From positions 1-18,612 of the forward strand of contig DHSL01000029.1 in the NCBI GenBank assembly GCA_002411345.1: a stretch of DNA of 18,612 bases, written 5' to 3'. How positions within the stretch are numbered: position 1 is the stretch's first letter; each line of letters starts with the position of its first letter. The notes beneath the pieces were generated by a model. The model searched no databases, was not told where the DNA came from, and was given only the letters and a program-made list of their open reading frames with translations. Shown here piece by piece: positions 7,701-16,357 of the stretch. A program made the translations under genes and the position numbers. This stretch comes from Bacteroidales bacterium UBA5287. GTDB lineage: Bacteria > Bacteroidota > Bacteroidia > Bacteroidales > Dysgonomonadaceae.

Positions 7701-8539
7701 ATGAGTTAATCCGACAAACTGTAATCAATTATTTGCGCAAATACAAAGAAATCGATTCTGAATTGAAACGAAAACGTTTTGACCTTACAATTGGCGATGA
7801 ACTTCCTTCGGGAATCATGCAAATTGCTAAAGTTTATGTGGCCAAAAAACGTAAAATTCAGGTAGGTGATAAAATGGCTGGACGTCACGGAAATAAAGGT
7901 ATTGTCTCAAAAATTGTTAGACAAGAAGATATGCCTTTCCTTGACGATGGAACAACTGTTGATATTGTACTCAACCCTCTGGGTGTGCCTTCACGTATGA
8001 ACTTGGGACAGATTTTTGAAACTGTTCTTGGATGGGCAGGTAAAGAATTAGGAGTTAAATTTGCTACACCTATTTTCGATGGTGCATCATTAGATGATTT
8101 AGTTGATTGGACTGACAAAGCTGGAATTCCACGTTATGGTAAAACATATCTTTATGATGGTGGAACAGGTGAACGTTTTGATCAACCTGCAACAGTCGGA
8201 ATAATTTACATGCTGAAACTAGGACATATGGTTGAAGATAAAATGCATGCACGTTCAATTGGACCATATTCACTAATTACTCAACAACCACTTGGAGGTA
8301 AAGCACAATTTGGAGGTCAAAGATTTGGAGAGATGGAGGTTTGGGCACTTGAAGCATTCGGTGCATCAAATATCCTACAAGAAATCCTGACTATTAAATC
8401 CGATGATGTTGTTGGTCGCTCAAAAGCTTATGAAGCTATTGTTAAAGGCGAACCAATGCCACAACCAGGTATTCCTGAGTCTTTGAATGTATTACTCCAC
8501 GAACTACGTGGTCTAGGTCTAAGTGTAACACTTGACTAA
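4724..8539 (+). CDS. rpoB: DNA-directed RNA polymerase subunit beta
   Basis: RpoB forms one pincer of RNA polymerase and much of the active centre. The 1271-aa product is full length and uninterrupted. The rifampicin-binding region is wild type at the main resistance sites: D478, H488 and S493 match E. coli D516, H526 and S531. The KMAGRHGNKG segment (1050-1059), NPLGVPSRMN and the C-terminal GGKAQFGGQRFGEMEVWALEA clamp/switch region are all present. The start MSSIKANNQRINF follows 99 bases after rplL and has no Shine-Dalgarno. rpoC follows after 87 bases. The longer antisense open frames inside it are shadows. Confidence 0.99.
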   Translation: MSSIKANNQRINFTSIKNPLEYPDFLAVQLKSFQDFLQLDAPPESRKNEGLYKVFTENFPITDTRNNFVLEFLDYYVDPPRYTIEECNDRGLTYSVPLKAKLYLYCTDPDHEDFAPVIQDVYLGTIPYMTEKGTFVINGAERVIVSQLHRSPGVFFGQSVHANGTKLYSARIIPFKGSWIEFATDINNVMYAYIDRKKKLPVTTLLRAIGFERDKDILEIFNLAEEVKVSKTNLKKSIGRKLAARVSKTWMEDFVDEDTGEVTSIERYEMIIDRETILEEEQMDLILDSGVESILLHKETPGSSDYSIIYNTLQKDPSNSEIDAVKYIYRQIRSAEPPDDSSAREVINNLFFSEKRYDLGDVGRYRINKKLNLQTDDDIRVLTKEDIIEIIKYLIELVNSKAQVDDIDHLSNRRVRTVGEQLYNQFGVGLNRMARIIRERMNVRDNEVFTPVDLINAKTISSVINTFFGTNALSQFMDQTNPLAEITHKRRLSALGPGGLSRERAGFEVRDVHYTHYGRLCPIETPEGPNIGLISSLCVFAKINDLGFIETPYRVVTDGKVNTKNDEIVYLAAEAEEGKIIAQGNEPYEENGRLVNQRVKSRENADFPVVTPEEVDYMDVSPMQIASIAAALIPFLEHDDANRALMGSNMMRQAVPLLRNESPVVGTGIEGPVIFDSRTQITAEGSGKIVYVDATTIKIKYDRTEEEEFVNFEDSIKIYSIPKFRRTNQNTTIDLRPICNEGDKVIKGQILTEGYATENGELAIGRNLKVAFMPWKGYNYEDAIVLNERMVSNDVFTSVHVEEFSLEVRETKRGLEELTSDIPNVSEEATKDLDERGIVRIGARIKPGDILIGKITPKGESDPSPEEKLLRAIFGDKAGDVKDASLKASPSLKGVVIGTNLFAKAGKKGKSKLSNKALLPKLDEEYEIKLENLRKILIEKLLKLTDGKSSAGVKDYTTNEVVTKGTKFTLKVLSDIDYQAVQLTKWTTEPHTNELIRQTVINYLRKYKEIDSELKRKRFDLTIGDELPSGIMQIAKVYVAKKRKIQVGDKMAGRHGNKGIVSKIVRQEDMPFLDDGTTVDIVLNPLGVPSRMNLGQIFETVLGWAGKELGVKFATPIFDGASLDDLVDWTDKAGIPRYGKTYLYDGGTGERFDQPATVGIIYMLKLGHMVEDKMHARSIGPYSLITQQPLGGKAQFGGQRFGEMEVWALEAFGASNILQEILTIKSDDVVGRSKAYEAIVKGEPMPQPGIPESLNVLLHELRGLGLSVTLD

Positions 8540-8550
8540 TAATTCTTATA

Positions 8551-8579
8551 AGCAGTGTAACTGGGTAACTGGTTCACTG
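8551..8579 (+). other. Stem-loop with tandem 8-mer between rpoB and rpoC
   Basis: GCAGTG (8551-8556) plus AAC (8558-8560) pair with GTTCACTGC (8571-8579), leaving T8557 bulged and a 10-base loop. GTAACTGG is repeated head to tail at 8556-8563 and 8564-8571, spanning the loop. Only a broken T-run (TCGTTTTC) follows, so it is at most a weak terminator. It could instead be an mRNA processing or stability element. Confidence 0.55.
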
Positions 8580-8626
8580 CTCGTTTTCAAAAAAAACAAT
8601 CGATTAACTCTTTATATATAAAATAT

Positions 8627-11600
8627 ATGGCATACAGAAAAGATAACAAGATAAAGAGTAACTTTTCAAAAATATCTATCAGCTTAGCTTCCCCGGAAGA
8701 AATACTTGAAAACTCTTATGGTGAAGTATTAAAACCTGAAACAATTAACTATCGTACATACAAGCCCGAACGTGACGGATTATTCTGTGAACGAATTTTC
8801 GGACCTGTAAAAGACTACGAATGTCACTGCGGTAAATACAAGAGAATTCGTTATAAAGGTATTGTTTGTGACCGATGCGGTGTTGAAGTGACTGAAAAAA
8901 AAGTTCGTCGTGAAAGAACAGGACATATTCATTTAGTCGTTCCAGTTGCACACATCTGGTATTTCAGATCTTTGCCTAATAAAATCGGTTATTTGCTTGG
9001 AATACCAACAAAAAAACTTGATTCAATTATATATTACGAAAGATATGTAATTATTCAACCAGGTATTTTAAAGGATGTAAATGACGATAAAGAAGTCCAA
9101 TTTGAAGCAGGAGCTCTGCTGACAGAAGAACAATATCTGGCTGCACTTGATTCTCTTCCTAAAGAAAATCAATTGCTCGAAGATTCTGATCCCGACAAAT
9201 TCATTGCAAAAATGGGAGCAGAAGCATTGCTTGATATGCTCGAACGTACTAATCTGGATTCTTTGACTAATCAATTACGTCATAGTGCGGATACAGAAAC
9301 TTCACAGCAACGTAAAAACGAAGCTCTGAAAAGGTTACAGGTGGTAGAAGCATTCCGAGGATCTAAGAATGTTAATAAGCCGGAATGGATGATCATGAAA
9401 GTAATCCCTGTGATTCCTCCTGATCTTAGACCGTTGGTTCCTCTTGATGGTGGAAGATTTGCGACTTCTGATCTGAACGACTTATACAGACGCGTAATTA
9501 TCAGAAATAACAGATTAAAACGATTAATCGATATTAAAGCTCCGGAAGTTATTCTTCGAAACGAAAAGAGAATGCTTCAGGAAGCGGTGGATTCATTATT
9601 TGATAACTCTCGCAAATCAAGCGCTATCAAATCAGATTCAAACCGTCCATTGAAATCACTTTCTGATAGCTTGAAAGGTAAGCAAGGACGATTCCGCCAA
9701 AACTTACTGGGTAAACGTGTCGACTATTCTGCACGTTCGGTTATTGTCGTTGGTCCAGAATTAAAAATGCATGAATGCGGTTTGCCTAAAGATATGGCAG
9801 CCGAACTTTATAAACCGTTTATTATTCGAAAACTCATTGAAAGAGGTATCGTAAAAACCGTAAAATCGGCAAAAAAAATTGTCGACAGAAAAGAACCGGT
9901 AGTATACGATATTCTTGAAAATGTGATGAAAGGACATCCAGTATTGCTTAACCGTGCACCTACTCTACACAGATTGGGTATTCAGTCATTTCAACCAAAA
10001 ATGATTGAAGGTAAGGCAATCCAATTACATCCACTTGCTTGTACAGCTTTCAATGCTGACTTCGACGGTGACCAGATGGCGGTTCACCTCCCATTGGGAA
10101 ATGAAGCTATTCTGGAGGCTCAATTATTAATGTTAGGATCACACAACATCCTGAATCCGGCTAATGGTGCACCAATTACCGTTCCTTCACAGGACATGGT
10201 ACTTGGATTGTATTACATTACTAAAATCAGACCGGGAGCAAAAGGATCGGGACTTACTTTCTATGGCGAAGAAGAGGCAATCATAGCTTATAATGAAGGT
10301 AAAGTTGATATTCATTCTCCAGTTAAAGTTGTTGTTGACGACATTGATGAAGAGGGAAATCCTATTAGAAAAATGCACGAAACATCTGTTGGACGTGTAA
10401 TTACTAATGAGTATATTCCTAAAGAAGTAGGATATATAAACGAACTTCTTTCTAAAAAATCTCTTCGTGAGATTATTACGTTAGTTATTAAGAAATGTGG
10501 CGTTTCCCGCACTGCACAATATCTTGATGACATCAAGAATCTTGGATATCGTATGGCTTTCAAAGGTGGCTTATCTTTCAACTTGGGAGATGTAATTATC
10601 CCCGCTGAAAAAGAGCAACTCATTAATGAAGGTTACAACGAAGTTGAACAAATTATTGATAACTATAGTAATGGTTTCATTACTTATAACGAACGATATA
10701 ATCAAATCATTGACACTTGGACACATATTAACTCCAAGCTATCCAATGTATTAATGAAGCAACTTGCCGAAGACGATCAAGGTTTCAATGCTGTTTATAT
10801 GATGCTTGATTCTGGAGCTCGTGGTTCTCGCGAACAAATTCGACAGTTGTCTGGTATGCGTGGTTTGATGGCTAAACCTCAAAAAAGTGGTGCTGAAGGT
10901 CCACAAATTATTGAGAACCCTATTTTGTCAAACTTCAAGGAAGGACTTTCTGTACAGGAATACTTTATTTCTACACACGGTGCGCGTAAAGGTCTCGCCG
11001 ACACGGCTCTTAAAACAGCCGACGCTGGATACCTTACTCGACGACTGGTTGATGTTTCACAAGATGTTATTATCAATGAAGAAGATTGTGGTACTTTACG
11101 TGGATTAATTGCTACAGCAGTTAAAAATAACGATGAAGTTATTGCATCACTTTATGAAAGAATTTTAGGTCGAGTTTCTGTACACGATGTTCAACATCCT
11201 AATACGGGTGAAATACTAGTTCATTCTGGCGATGAAATTACTGAAGATATCGCAAAAAGAATAGAAGAATCACCTATTGAAAGGGTTGAAATAAGATCAG
11301 TTCTGACTTGTGAATCTCATCATGGAGTTTGTGCTAAATGTTATGGACGTAATCTTACTACCGGTAGAATGGTACAAAAAGGTGAAGCCGTTGGAGTTAT
11401 CGCTGCTCAATCTATTGGTGAACCGGGTACACAGCTTACACTTCGTACTTTCCACGTCGGTGGTATTGCTTCAAATATTGCTGCGGAAAACAGCATGATT
11501 AGCAAATACGACGGAAGAGTCGAGTTCGATGAGCTGCGCGTGGTAGAAACAGAAGAGAAAAATGCAGCTGGTAAAACTGTTAAAGTTGTTGTAAGCCGTT

Positions 11601-12934
11601 TGGTGGAAATGCGCATTGTAGATCCTAACACTAAAATTATATTGTTGGCTCACAATGTTCCTTATGGAGCAAAACTTTACTTTAATGAGAACGAAACCGT
11701 TGCAAAAGGTGATTTAATTTACGAATGGGATCCATTTAATGCTGTTATCATTTCTGAAGCTAGTGGTAAAATACGCTTCGATAACTTTATTGAAAACATA
11801 ACATTTAAAGTTGAATCAGATGAACAAACAGGATTAAAAGAAAAGATTATTATAGAGTCACGCGATAGAACAAAGGCTCCATCTGCGCATATCGTTAATA
11901 ATGATGATGATATTCTTCGTACTTACACATTGCCGCTAGGTGCACACGTTGTTAAAAACGAAGATGATAATGTCAAAGCTGGTGATATATTGGTGAAAAT
12001 ACCTCGTGCTGTTGGTAAAGCAGGCGATATTACCGGTGGTCTTCCACGTGTTACGGAATTGTTCGAAGCAAGAAATCCTTCTAATCCGGCAGTTGTTGCA
12101 GAAATTGATGGTGAAATTTCTTTTGGTAAAATCAAAAGAGGTAATCAGGAAATTTCAGTGACTTCAAAAACTGGCGAAATCAAGAAGTATATGGTTTCTC
12201 TTTCAAAACAGATATTGGTACAGGAAAACGATTATGTTCGTGCTGGAATGCCTTTGTCTGACGGAGCAATAACTCCTCAAGATATTTTGGCTATTAAAGG
12301 TCCTACGGCTGTGCAAGAATATATCGTAAACGAGGTGCAGGATGTTTACCGACTACAAGGTGTGAAAATTAATGATAAACACTTTGAAGTTATCGTTAGA
12401 CAAATGATGCGTAAAGTGGAAGTAGTTGATCCGGGCGATACAAGATTCCTTGAACAACAACTTGTAAACAAACACGAAATTATGGAAGAAAATGATCGTA
12501 TTTGGGGCAAAAAAGTTATTGTAGATGCTGGAGATTCAGAAATATTTGAACCGGGACAAATCGTAACTTCACGTAAACTGCGCGACGAAAATAGTTCACT
12601 TAAAAGAAGAGACTTGAAAACAGTTGATGCTAGAGATGCTGTTCCTGCTACTGCAAACCAAATATTGCAAGGAATTACAAGGGCTGCTCTACAAACTGAA
12701 AGCTTCATGTCGGCTGCATCTTTCCAGGAAACAACAAAGGTGCTTAACGACGCGGCAATCAATGGAAAAATTGATCACTTGGAAGGTCTTAAAGAAAACG
12801 TTATTTGCGGACACCTTATCCCTGCGGGAACGGGTCAACGTGAATTCGGTAAACTCATCGTGGGTACAAAAGAAGATTTCGAAAAATATAATGCAAACAA
12901 ACGCTTACATATGTTTGATGAAGTAGAAAACTAA
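8627..12934 (+). CDS. rpoC: DNA-directed RNA polymerase subunit beta'
   Basis: RpoC carries the catalytic magnesium and the mobile parts of RNA polymerase. The 1435-aa product is complete. The N-terminal zinc site has C66, C68, C81 and C84. The catalytic NADFDGD is at 476-482, with magnesium-binding D478, D480 and D482. The bridge helix is near 779-812 (YFISTHGARKGLADTALKTA), the second zinc site is C821, C895, C902 and C905, and the trigger loop is at about 936-950 (QLTLRTFH with H943). A large insertion resembling E. coli SI3 fills about 950-1134, before GGLPRV. It starts at ATG 8627 with no Shine-Dalgarno and is followed by a strong terminator. Confidence 0.99.
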   Translation: MAYRKDNKIKSNFSKISISLASPEEILENSYGEVLKPETINYRTYKPERDGLFCERIFGPVKDYECHCGKYKRIRYKGIVCDRCGVEVTEKKVRRERTGHIHLVVPVAHIWYFRSLPNKIGYLLGIPTKKLDSIIYYERYVIIQPGILKDVNDDKEVQFEAGALLTEEQYLAALDSLPKENQLLEDSDPDKFIAKMGAEALLDMLERTNLDSLTNQLRHSADTETSQQRKNEALKRLQVVEAFRGSKNVNKPEWMIMKVIPVIPPDLRPLVPLDGGRFATSDLNDLYRRVIIRNNRLKRLIDIKAPEVILRNEKRMLQEAVDSLFDNSRKSSAIKSDSNRPLKSLSDSLKGKQGRFRQNLLGKRVDYSARSVIVVGPELKMHECGLPKDMAAELYKPFIIRKLIERGIVKTVKSAKKIVDRKEPVVYDILENVMKGHPVLLNRAPTLHRLGIQSFQPKMIEGKAIQLHPLACTAFNADFDGDQMAVHLPLGNEAILEAQLLMLGSHNILNPANGAPITVPSQDMVLGLYYITKIRPGAKGSGLTFYGEEEAIIAYNEGKVDIHSPVKVVVDDIDEEGNPIRKMHETSVGRVITNEYIPKEVGYINELLSKKSLREIITLVIKKCGVSRTAQYLDDIKNLGYRMAFKGGLSFNLGDVIIPAEKEQLINEGYNEVEQIIDNYSNGFITYNERYNQIIDTWTHINSKLSNVLMKQLAEDDQGFNAVYMMLDSGARGSREQIRQLSGMRGLMAKPQKSGAEGPQIIENPILSNFKEGLSVQEYFISTHGARKGLADTALKTADAGYLTRRLVDVSQDVIINEEDCGTLRGLIATAVKNNDEVIASLYERILGRVSVHDVQHPNTGEILVHSGDEITEDIAKRIEESPIERVEIRSVLTCESHHGVCAKCYGRNLTTGRMVQKGEAVGVIAAQSIGEPGTQLTLRTFHVGGIASNIAAENSMISKYDGRVEFDELRVVETEEKNAAGKTVKVVVSRLVEMRIVDPNTKIILLAHNVPYGAKLYFNENETVAKGDLIYEWDPFNAVIISEASGKIRFDNFIENITFKVESDEQTGLKEKIIIESRDRTKAPSAHIVNNDDDILRTYTLPLGAHVVKNEDDNVKAGDILVKIPRAVGKAGDITGGLPRVTELFEARNPSNPAVVAEIDGEISFGKIKRGNQEISVTSKTGEIKKYMVSLSKQILVQENDYVRAGMPLSDGAITPQDILAIKGPTAVQEYIVNEVQDVYRLQGVKINDKHFEVIVRQMMRKVEVVDPGDTRFLEQQLVNKHEIMEENDRIWGKKVIVDAGDSEIFEPGQIVTSRKLRDENSSLKRRDLKTVDARDAVPATANQILQGITRAALQTESFMSAASFQETTKVLNDAAINGKIDHLEGLKENVICGHLIPAGTGQREFGKLIVGTKEDFEKYNANKRLHMFDEVEN

Positions 12935-12954
12935 ATCTTTTTAATTAAGATTAT

Positions 12955-12986
12955 AAAAAACCGCCCTGGATCAGGGCGGTTTTTTT
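12955..12986 (+). terminator. Rho-independent terminator after rpoC
   Basis: CCGCCCTG (12961-12968) pairs with CAGGGCGG (12972-12979) around GAT. Six A upstream can extend the stem with the T7 run at 12980-12986. This strong GC stem with a T-run lies 20 bases after the rpoC stop and should close the rpo transcript, separating it from susC. Confidence 0.95.
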
Positions 12987-13072
12987 GTTTATATAAGCCG
13001 ACTTAAATTATTACAATACAAAAATATATATACTTTATTTTATAATTTATATTAATATTTAATGCCATATAA

Positions 13073-13104
13073 TTTTTTTTATTTATGATATTGCCGTATT
13101 TTTG
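13073..13104 (+). promoter_or_regulatory. Promoter for the susC-susD unit
   Basis: TATTTTTG at 13097-13104 is an exact match to the Bacteroidota -7 element TAnnTTTG. An eight-T run (13073-13080) occupies the -33 position about 19 bases upstream, a partial match to TTTG. Upstream, from about 13005, the DNA is extremely AT-rich. Initiation would fall near 13110, giving a leader of about 50 bases before the susC ATG. A small hairpin AGATA/TATCT (13125-13129/13133-13137) lies in that leader. Confidence 0.6.
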
Positions 13105-13159
13105 TATATATTATCTACACATTGAGATAGGTTATCTAATATTTACAATTTTATTAAGA

Positions 13160-16100
13160 ATGAAAAGAAAAAAACTCTTTAATCTTAAAGGGCTATTTAC
13201 ACTTGTCATGAGTGTATGTGTCCTTGCTGTTTCAGCACAAAATATAACTGTATCTGGTACAGTTACAGATGAAACAGGTATGACCGTTATTGGCGCAACA
13301 GTCGTTGTAGCGGGAAATGCAAGTCATGGAACTTTAACTGACATCGATGGGAACTATTCATTAAGCAATGTTCCTTCTGATGCTTCTTTACAGTTCAGTT
13401 ATGTGGGAATGGTTACTCAAGTTATTTCTGTAAAAGGACAGAGTACTATTAATCTTGTTATGGCAACTGATGCAAAATTACTTGACGAAGTTGTTGTTGT
13501 AGGCTTTGGAACACAAAAAAAAGTGAATGTAACTGGATCGGTATCGGCGGTTAGCGCAAAAGATATTGCGGCACGACCAATCAATAACGTTACAGAAGCA
13601 CTTCAAGGTGTTGTCCCTGGTATGAATTTTAGTACTGGTAGCGGAGGAGGAGCGCTAAACTCTAACAAAGCATTTAATATACGTGGTACGGGAACAATTG
13701 GAGCAGGATCAAATGCTACTCCTTTAGTGTTGATCGATGGAATGGAAGGGGATATAAATATGATTAATCCTCAAGATATTGAAAATATCTCTGTGTTGAA
13801 AGATGCTGCTGCTTCATCAATCTATGGATCGCGCGCTCCGGCTGGAGTAATTTTGATTACCACAAAAAGTGGGGAGGAAGGAAAAAATGTCGTTAACTAT
13901 AATAACAACTTCCGATTTATCTCTCCTCTGAATATGCCAAAAATGGCGGATTCTTACAACTTTGCACTGTATTTTAATGATGCTCAACCGGATGGGAACA
14001 TGTTCTCGGATGCAAAACTGGAACAGATTAAAGCATATCAAAAAGATAACAGCGCACAATCAATGTGGCCTACTTCTTCAAACAAATGGGAGGTTTGGGA
14101 CAACCTGGAACTGCTTCCTGTAGGAAACACGGATTGGCTAAAAACTCATTTCGGGAACTCATTTACACAGGAACATTCAATTAGCTTAAACGGAGGAACA
14201 GAAAAACTTCAATATTTCATCTCAGGAAACTACCTCAATCAGGGAGGATTATTAAATTATGGAGATGATAACAAACAAAGATATTCTTTGAATGCTAAAA
14301 TTAATTCAAAATTGTCTGAAAAGGTAAAAATTGGTTACAATGCAAGATTTGTAAGATCTGATTATGACGCTCCATCTTATATGGATGGTTTGTTCTATCA
14401 CAATGTGACTCGCTACTGGCCTATTATTCCGGTGACTGATCCTAATGGATTCTACACTGGCGATTCAAAAATTTATCAACTGACTGATGGTGGTAGATAT
14501 ACTTCACAACAGGATCAACTGACTCAACAACTTAGCTTCTTGGTTACACCTATTGAAGATTGGAATATTAATGTTGAATTAAATTACAGAACAGGAAACA
14601 ATTTTAATCATACTGATTGGCTTACTACTTATGCGTATGATGTAAACAAAAATCCTTATGTGTATGATAATGCAACTTCAGGGGTCAGCGAATATGCATA
14701 CAAATCTAACTTCTTTAATACTAACATCTTTACTGATTATACAAGCGAATTTGGTGATGGACATACGTTGAAAGGTATGGTGGGTTTCCAAAGCGAACTT
14801 TATAATGATAGATCAATTAATGCTTCAAAAAATATTGTACAGTCTATTAACCACCCTACATTAAATACTGCTGAAACAAATCCGCAAAATACAGGTGGAT
14901 ACGGACATTGGTCTACAATGGGATTCTTCGGACGTGTTAACTATGACTACGTTGGAAAATATCTTGCTGAAGTAAACCTTAGATACGACGGGACTTCAAG
15001 ATTCCTACAAGATCAAAGATGGAACTTGTTCCCTTCTTTTTCTCTGGGTTGGAACATTGCACGAGAAGAATTCTTCGAGGATTATACAGATGTGTTGAGC
15101 AACTTCAAACTGCGCGCATCTTGGGGCGAACTCGGAAATCAAAATACGGATAATTGGTATCCATTCTATAGAACAATCAGATATAACAAAAATAACTGGG
15201 GCGGATACTACCTGGGCGAATGGTTGCTTGGTGGAAAAAGACCAAATATCGCAACTGAAGGCAGCCTTGTTTCGGCTCTATTAACCTGGGAAAGAATTCG
15301 TACTACTAACGTGGGACTGGATATCACTATGCTTAATGGAAGACTTAATGGATCTTTCGACTGGTTCCGCAGACAATCGCTTGATATGGTCGGACCGGCT
15401 CCTGAACTTCCGGCAACACTGGGCATCGGGGTTCCAAGGGTTAATAACCTCAACATGGAGTCTTCTGGTTTCGAACTGGTTCTTTCATGGCGTGATGTTA
15501 TTGAAGATTTCAACTATGGAGTGACTTTCAACTTGGCTGATAGCAAACAGAAAATTACCAAATATCCTAACCCTGCAAAAAATTTGGGGGATTACTATGA
15601 TGGGGCTTATTTAGGTGATATCTGGGGATATACAACAATTAATATAGCTAAAACGGATGAGGAAATGAATAATCACTTGGCATCGTTACCTAACGGTGGA
15701 CAAAGTGCACTGGGTAGCAACTGGATGACTGGTGATATAATGTTTGCTGACATTGATGGAAATGGGGCTATCGACGGTGGTGAAGGTACTGCGAACAAAC
15801 CGGGCGACCGCTCAATAATCGGTAACTCTACTCCAAGATATAATTTTGGTCTTAACCTCGACGGAAGCTGGAAAGGATTTGATCTGAAAATATTCGTACA
15901 GGGTGTTATGAAACGTGATTACATGGCCGGAGGTATGATGTTCTGGGGTGGTGATGGCGGAAAATGGCAGTCTATGGTTTATGAACCACACATGGATTAT
16001 TTCAGAAACGATGCAAATCATCCACTTGGTGAAAATCTGAACGCTTATTATCCAAGACCTAACTGGAATGATGGCAAAAACAGACGCACACAGACTAAAT

Positions 16101-16345
16101 ATCTGCAAAATGCAGCTTATGCTAGACTTAAAAACGTTACTTTAGGTTATACTCTGCCTGCTGAATTTACACAAAATTGCTCTGTGAGCAACTTAAGGGT
16201 ATTTATTTCCGGAGAAAATTTGGGAACAATCACTAAATTATCTAAAATGTTTGATCCTGAAGTACTTGGTGTTGGAGGTTGGGGAGAAGGTAAAACTTAT
16301 CCACTTTCACAAACTATTTCAGTGGGATTAAGCGTAACTCTTTAA
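13160..16345 (+). CDS. SusC-family TonB-dependent outer-membrane transporter
   Basis: This is a SusC/RagA-type porin that imports glycans or other large ligands across the outer membrane using TonB energy. The 1061-aa precursor has a signal peptide (1-26, cleavage likely VSA/QN), a carboxypeptidase-regulatory-like domain (about 29-102), the SusC motif LDEVVVVGFGTQKK (108-121, TonB-box region), a plug (about 122-237, with NIRGTGTI and APAGVILITTKSG) and then the beta-barrel ending in VGLSVTL. A calcium-loop-like DIDGNGAID is at 864-872. An in-frame ATG at 13085 was not used because it would place the promoter inside the gene; MKRKK begins a proper signal peptide. The substrate cannot be read from the sequence. 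Confidence 0.96.
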   Translation: MKRKKLFNLKGLFTLVMSVCVLAVSAQNITVSGTVTDETGMTVIGATVVVAGNASHGTLTDIDGNYSLSNVPSDASLQFSYVGMVTQVISVKGQSTINLVMATDAKLLDEVVVVGFGTQKKVNVTGSVSAVSAKDIAARPINNVTEALQGVVPGMNFSTGSGGGALNSNKAFNIRGTGTIGAGSNATPLVLIDGMEGDINMINPQDIENISVLKDAAASSIYGSRAPAGVILITTKSGEEGKNVVNYNNNFRFISPLNMPKMADSYNFALYFNDAQPDGNMFSDAKLEQIKAYQKDNSAQSMWPTSSNKWEVWDNLELLPVGNTDWLKTHFGNSFTQEHSISLNGGTEKLQYFISGNYLNQGGLLNYGDDNKQRYSLNAKINSKLSEKVKIGYNARFVRSDYDAPSYMDGLFYHNVTRYWPIIPVTDPNGFYTGDSKIYQLTDGGRYTSQQDQLTQQLSFLVTPIEDWNINVELNYRTGNNFNHTDWLTTYAYDVNKNPYVYDNATSGVSEYAYKSNFFNTNIFTDYTSEFGDGHTLKGMVGFQSELYNDRSINASKNIVQSINHPTLNTAETNPQNTGGYGHWSTMGFFGRVNYDYVGKYLAEVNLRYDGTSRFLQDQRWNLFPSFSLGWNIAREEFFEDYTDVLSNFKLRASWGELGNQNTDNWYPFYRTIRYNKNNWGGYYLGEWLLGGKRPNIATEGSLVSALLTWERIRTTNVGLDITMLNGRLNGSFDWFRRQSLDMVGPAPELPATLGIGVPRVNNLNMESSGFELVLSWRDVIEDFNYGVTFNLADSKQKITKYPNPAKNLGDYYDGAYLGDIWGYTTINIAKTDEEMNNHLASLPNGGQSALGSNWMTGDIMFADIDGNGAIDGGEGTANKPGDRSIIGNSTPRYNFGLNLDGSWKGFDLKIFVQGVMKRDYMAGGMMFWGGDGGKWQSMVYEPHMDYFRNDANHPLGENLNAYYPRPNWNDGKNRRTQTKYLQNAAYARLKNVTLGYTLPAEFTQNCSVSNLRVFISGENLGTITKLSKMFDPEVLGVGGWGEGKTYPLSQTISVGLSVTL

Positions 16346-16357
16346 TAATTGATTCAA

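Noticed and set aside
11474..12031. Insertion in rpoC after the trigger loop as a foreign or novel domain
   Set aside because: The segment aligns by eye with the SI3 region of E. coli beta' (for example the VPYGA, WDP and SGK/VRF-type stretches before GGLPRV), so it is a known lineage-associated insertion.
12346..12762. 138-aa open frame on the minus strand inside rpoC
   Set aside because: It is antisense to conserved rpoC sequence, has low-complexity composition and shows no family motif.
13085..13159. In-frame extension of SusC from ATG 13085
   Set aside because: The exact TAnnTTTG promoter element at 13097 would lie inside the coding sequence, and the ATG at 13160 opens a standard signal peptide ending in VSAQ.
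16349..16357. TTG start for the SusD-like gene
   Set aside because: The ATG three codons later starts a normal lipoprotein signal peptide; the TTG would add only three residues and sits 3 bases after the susC stop.
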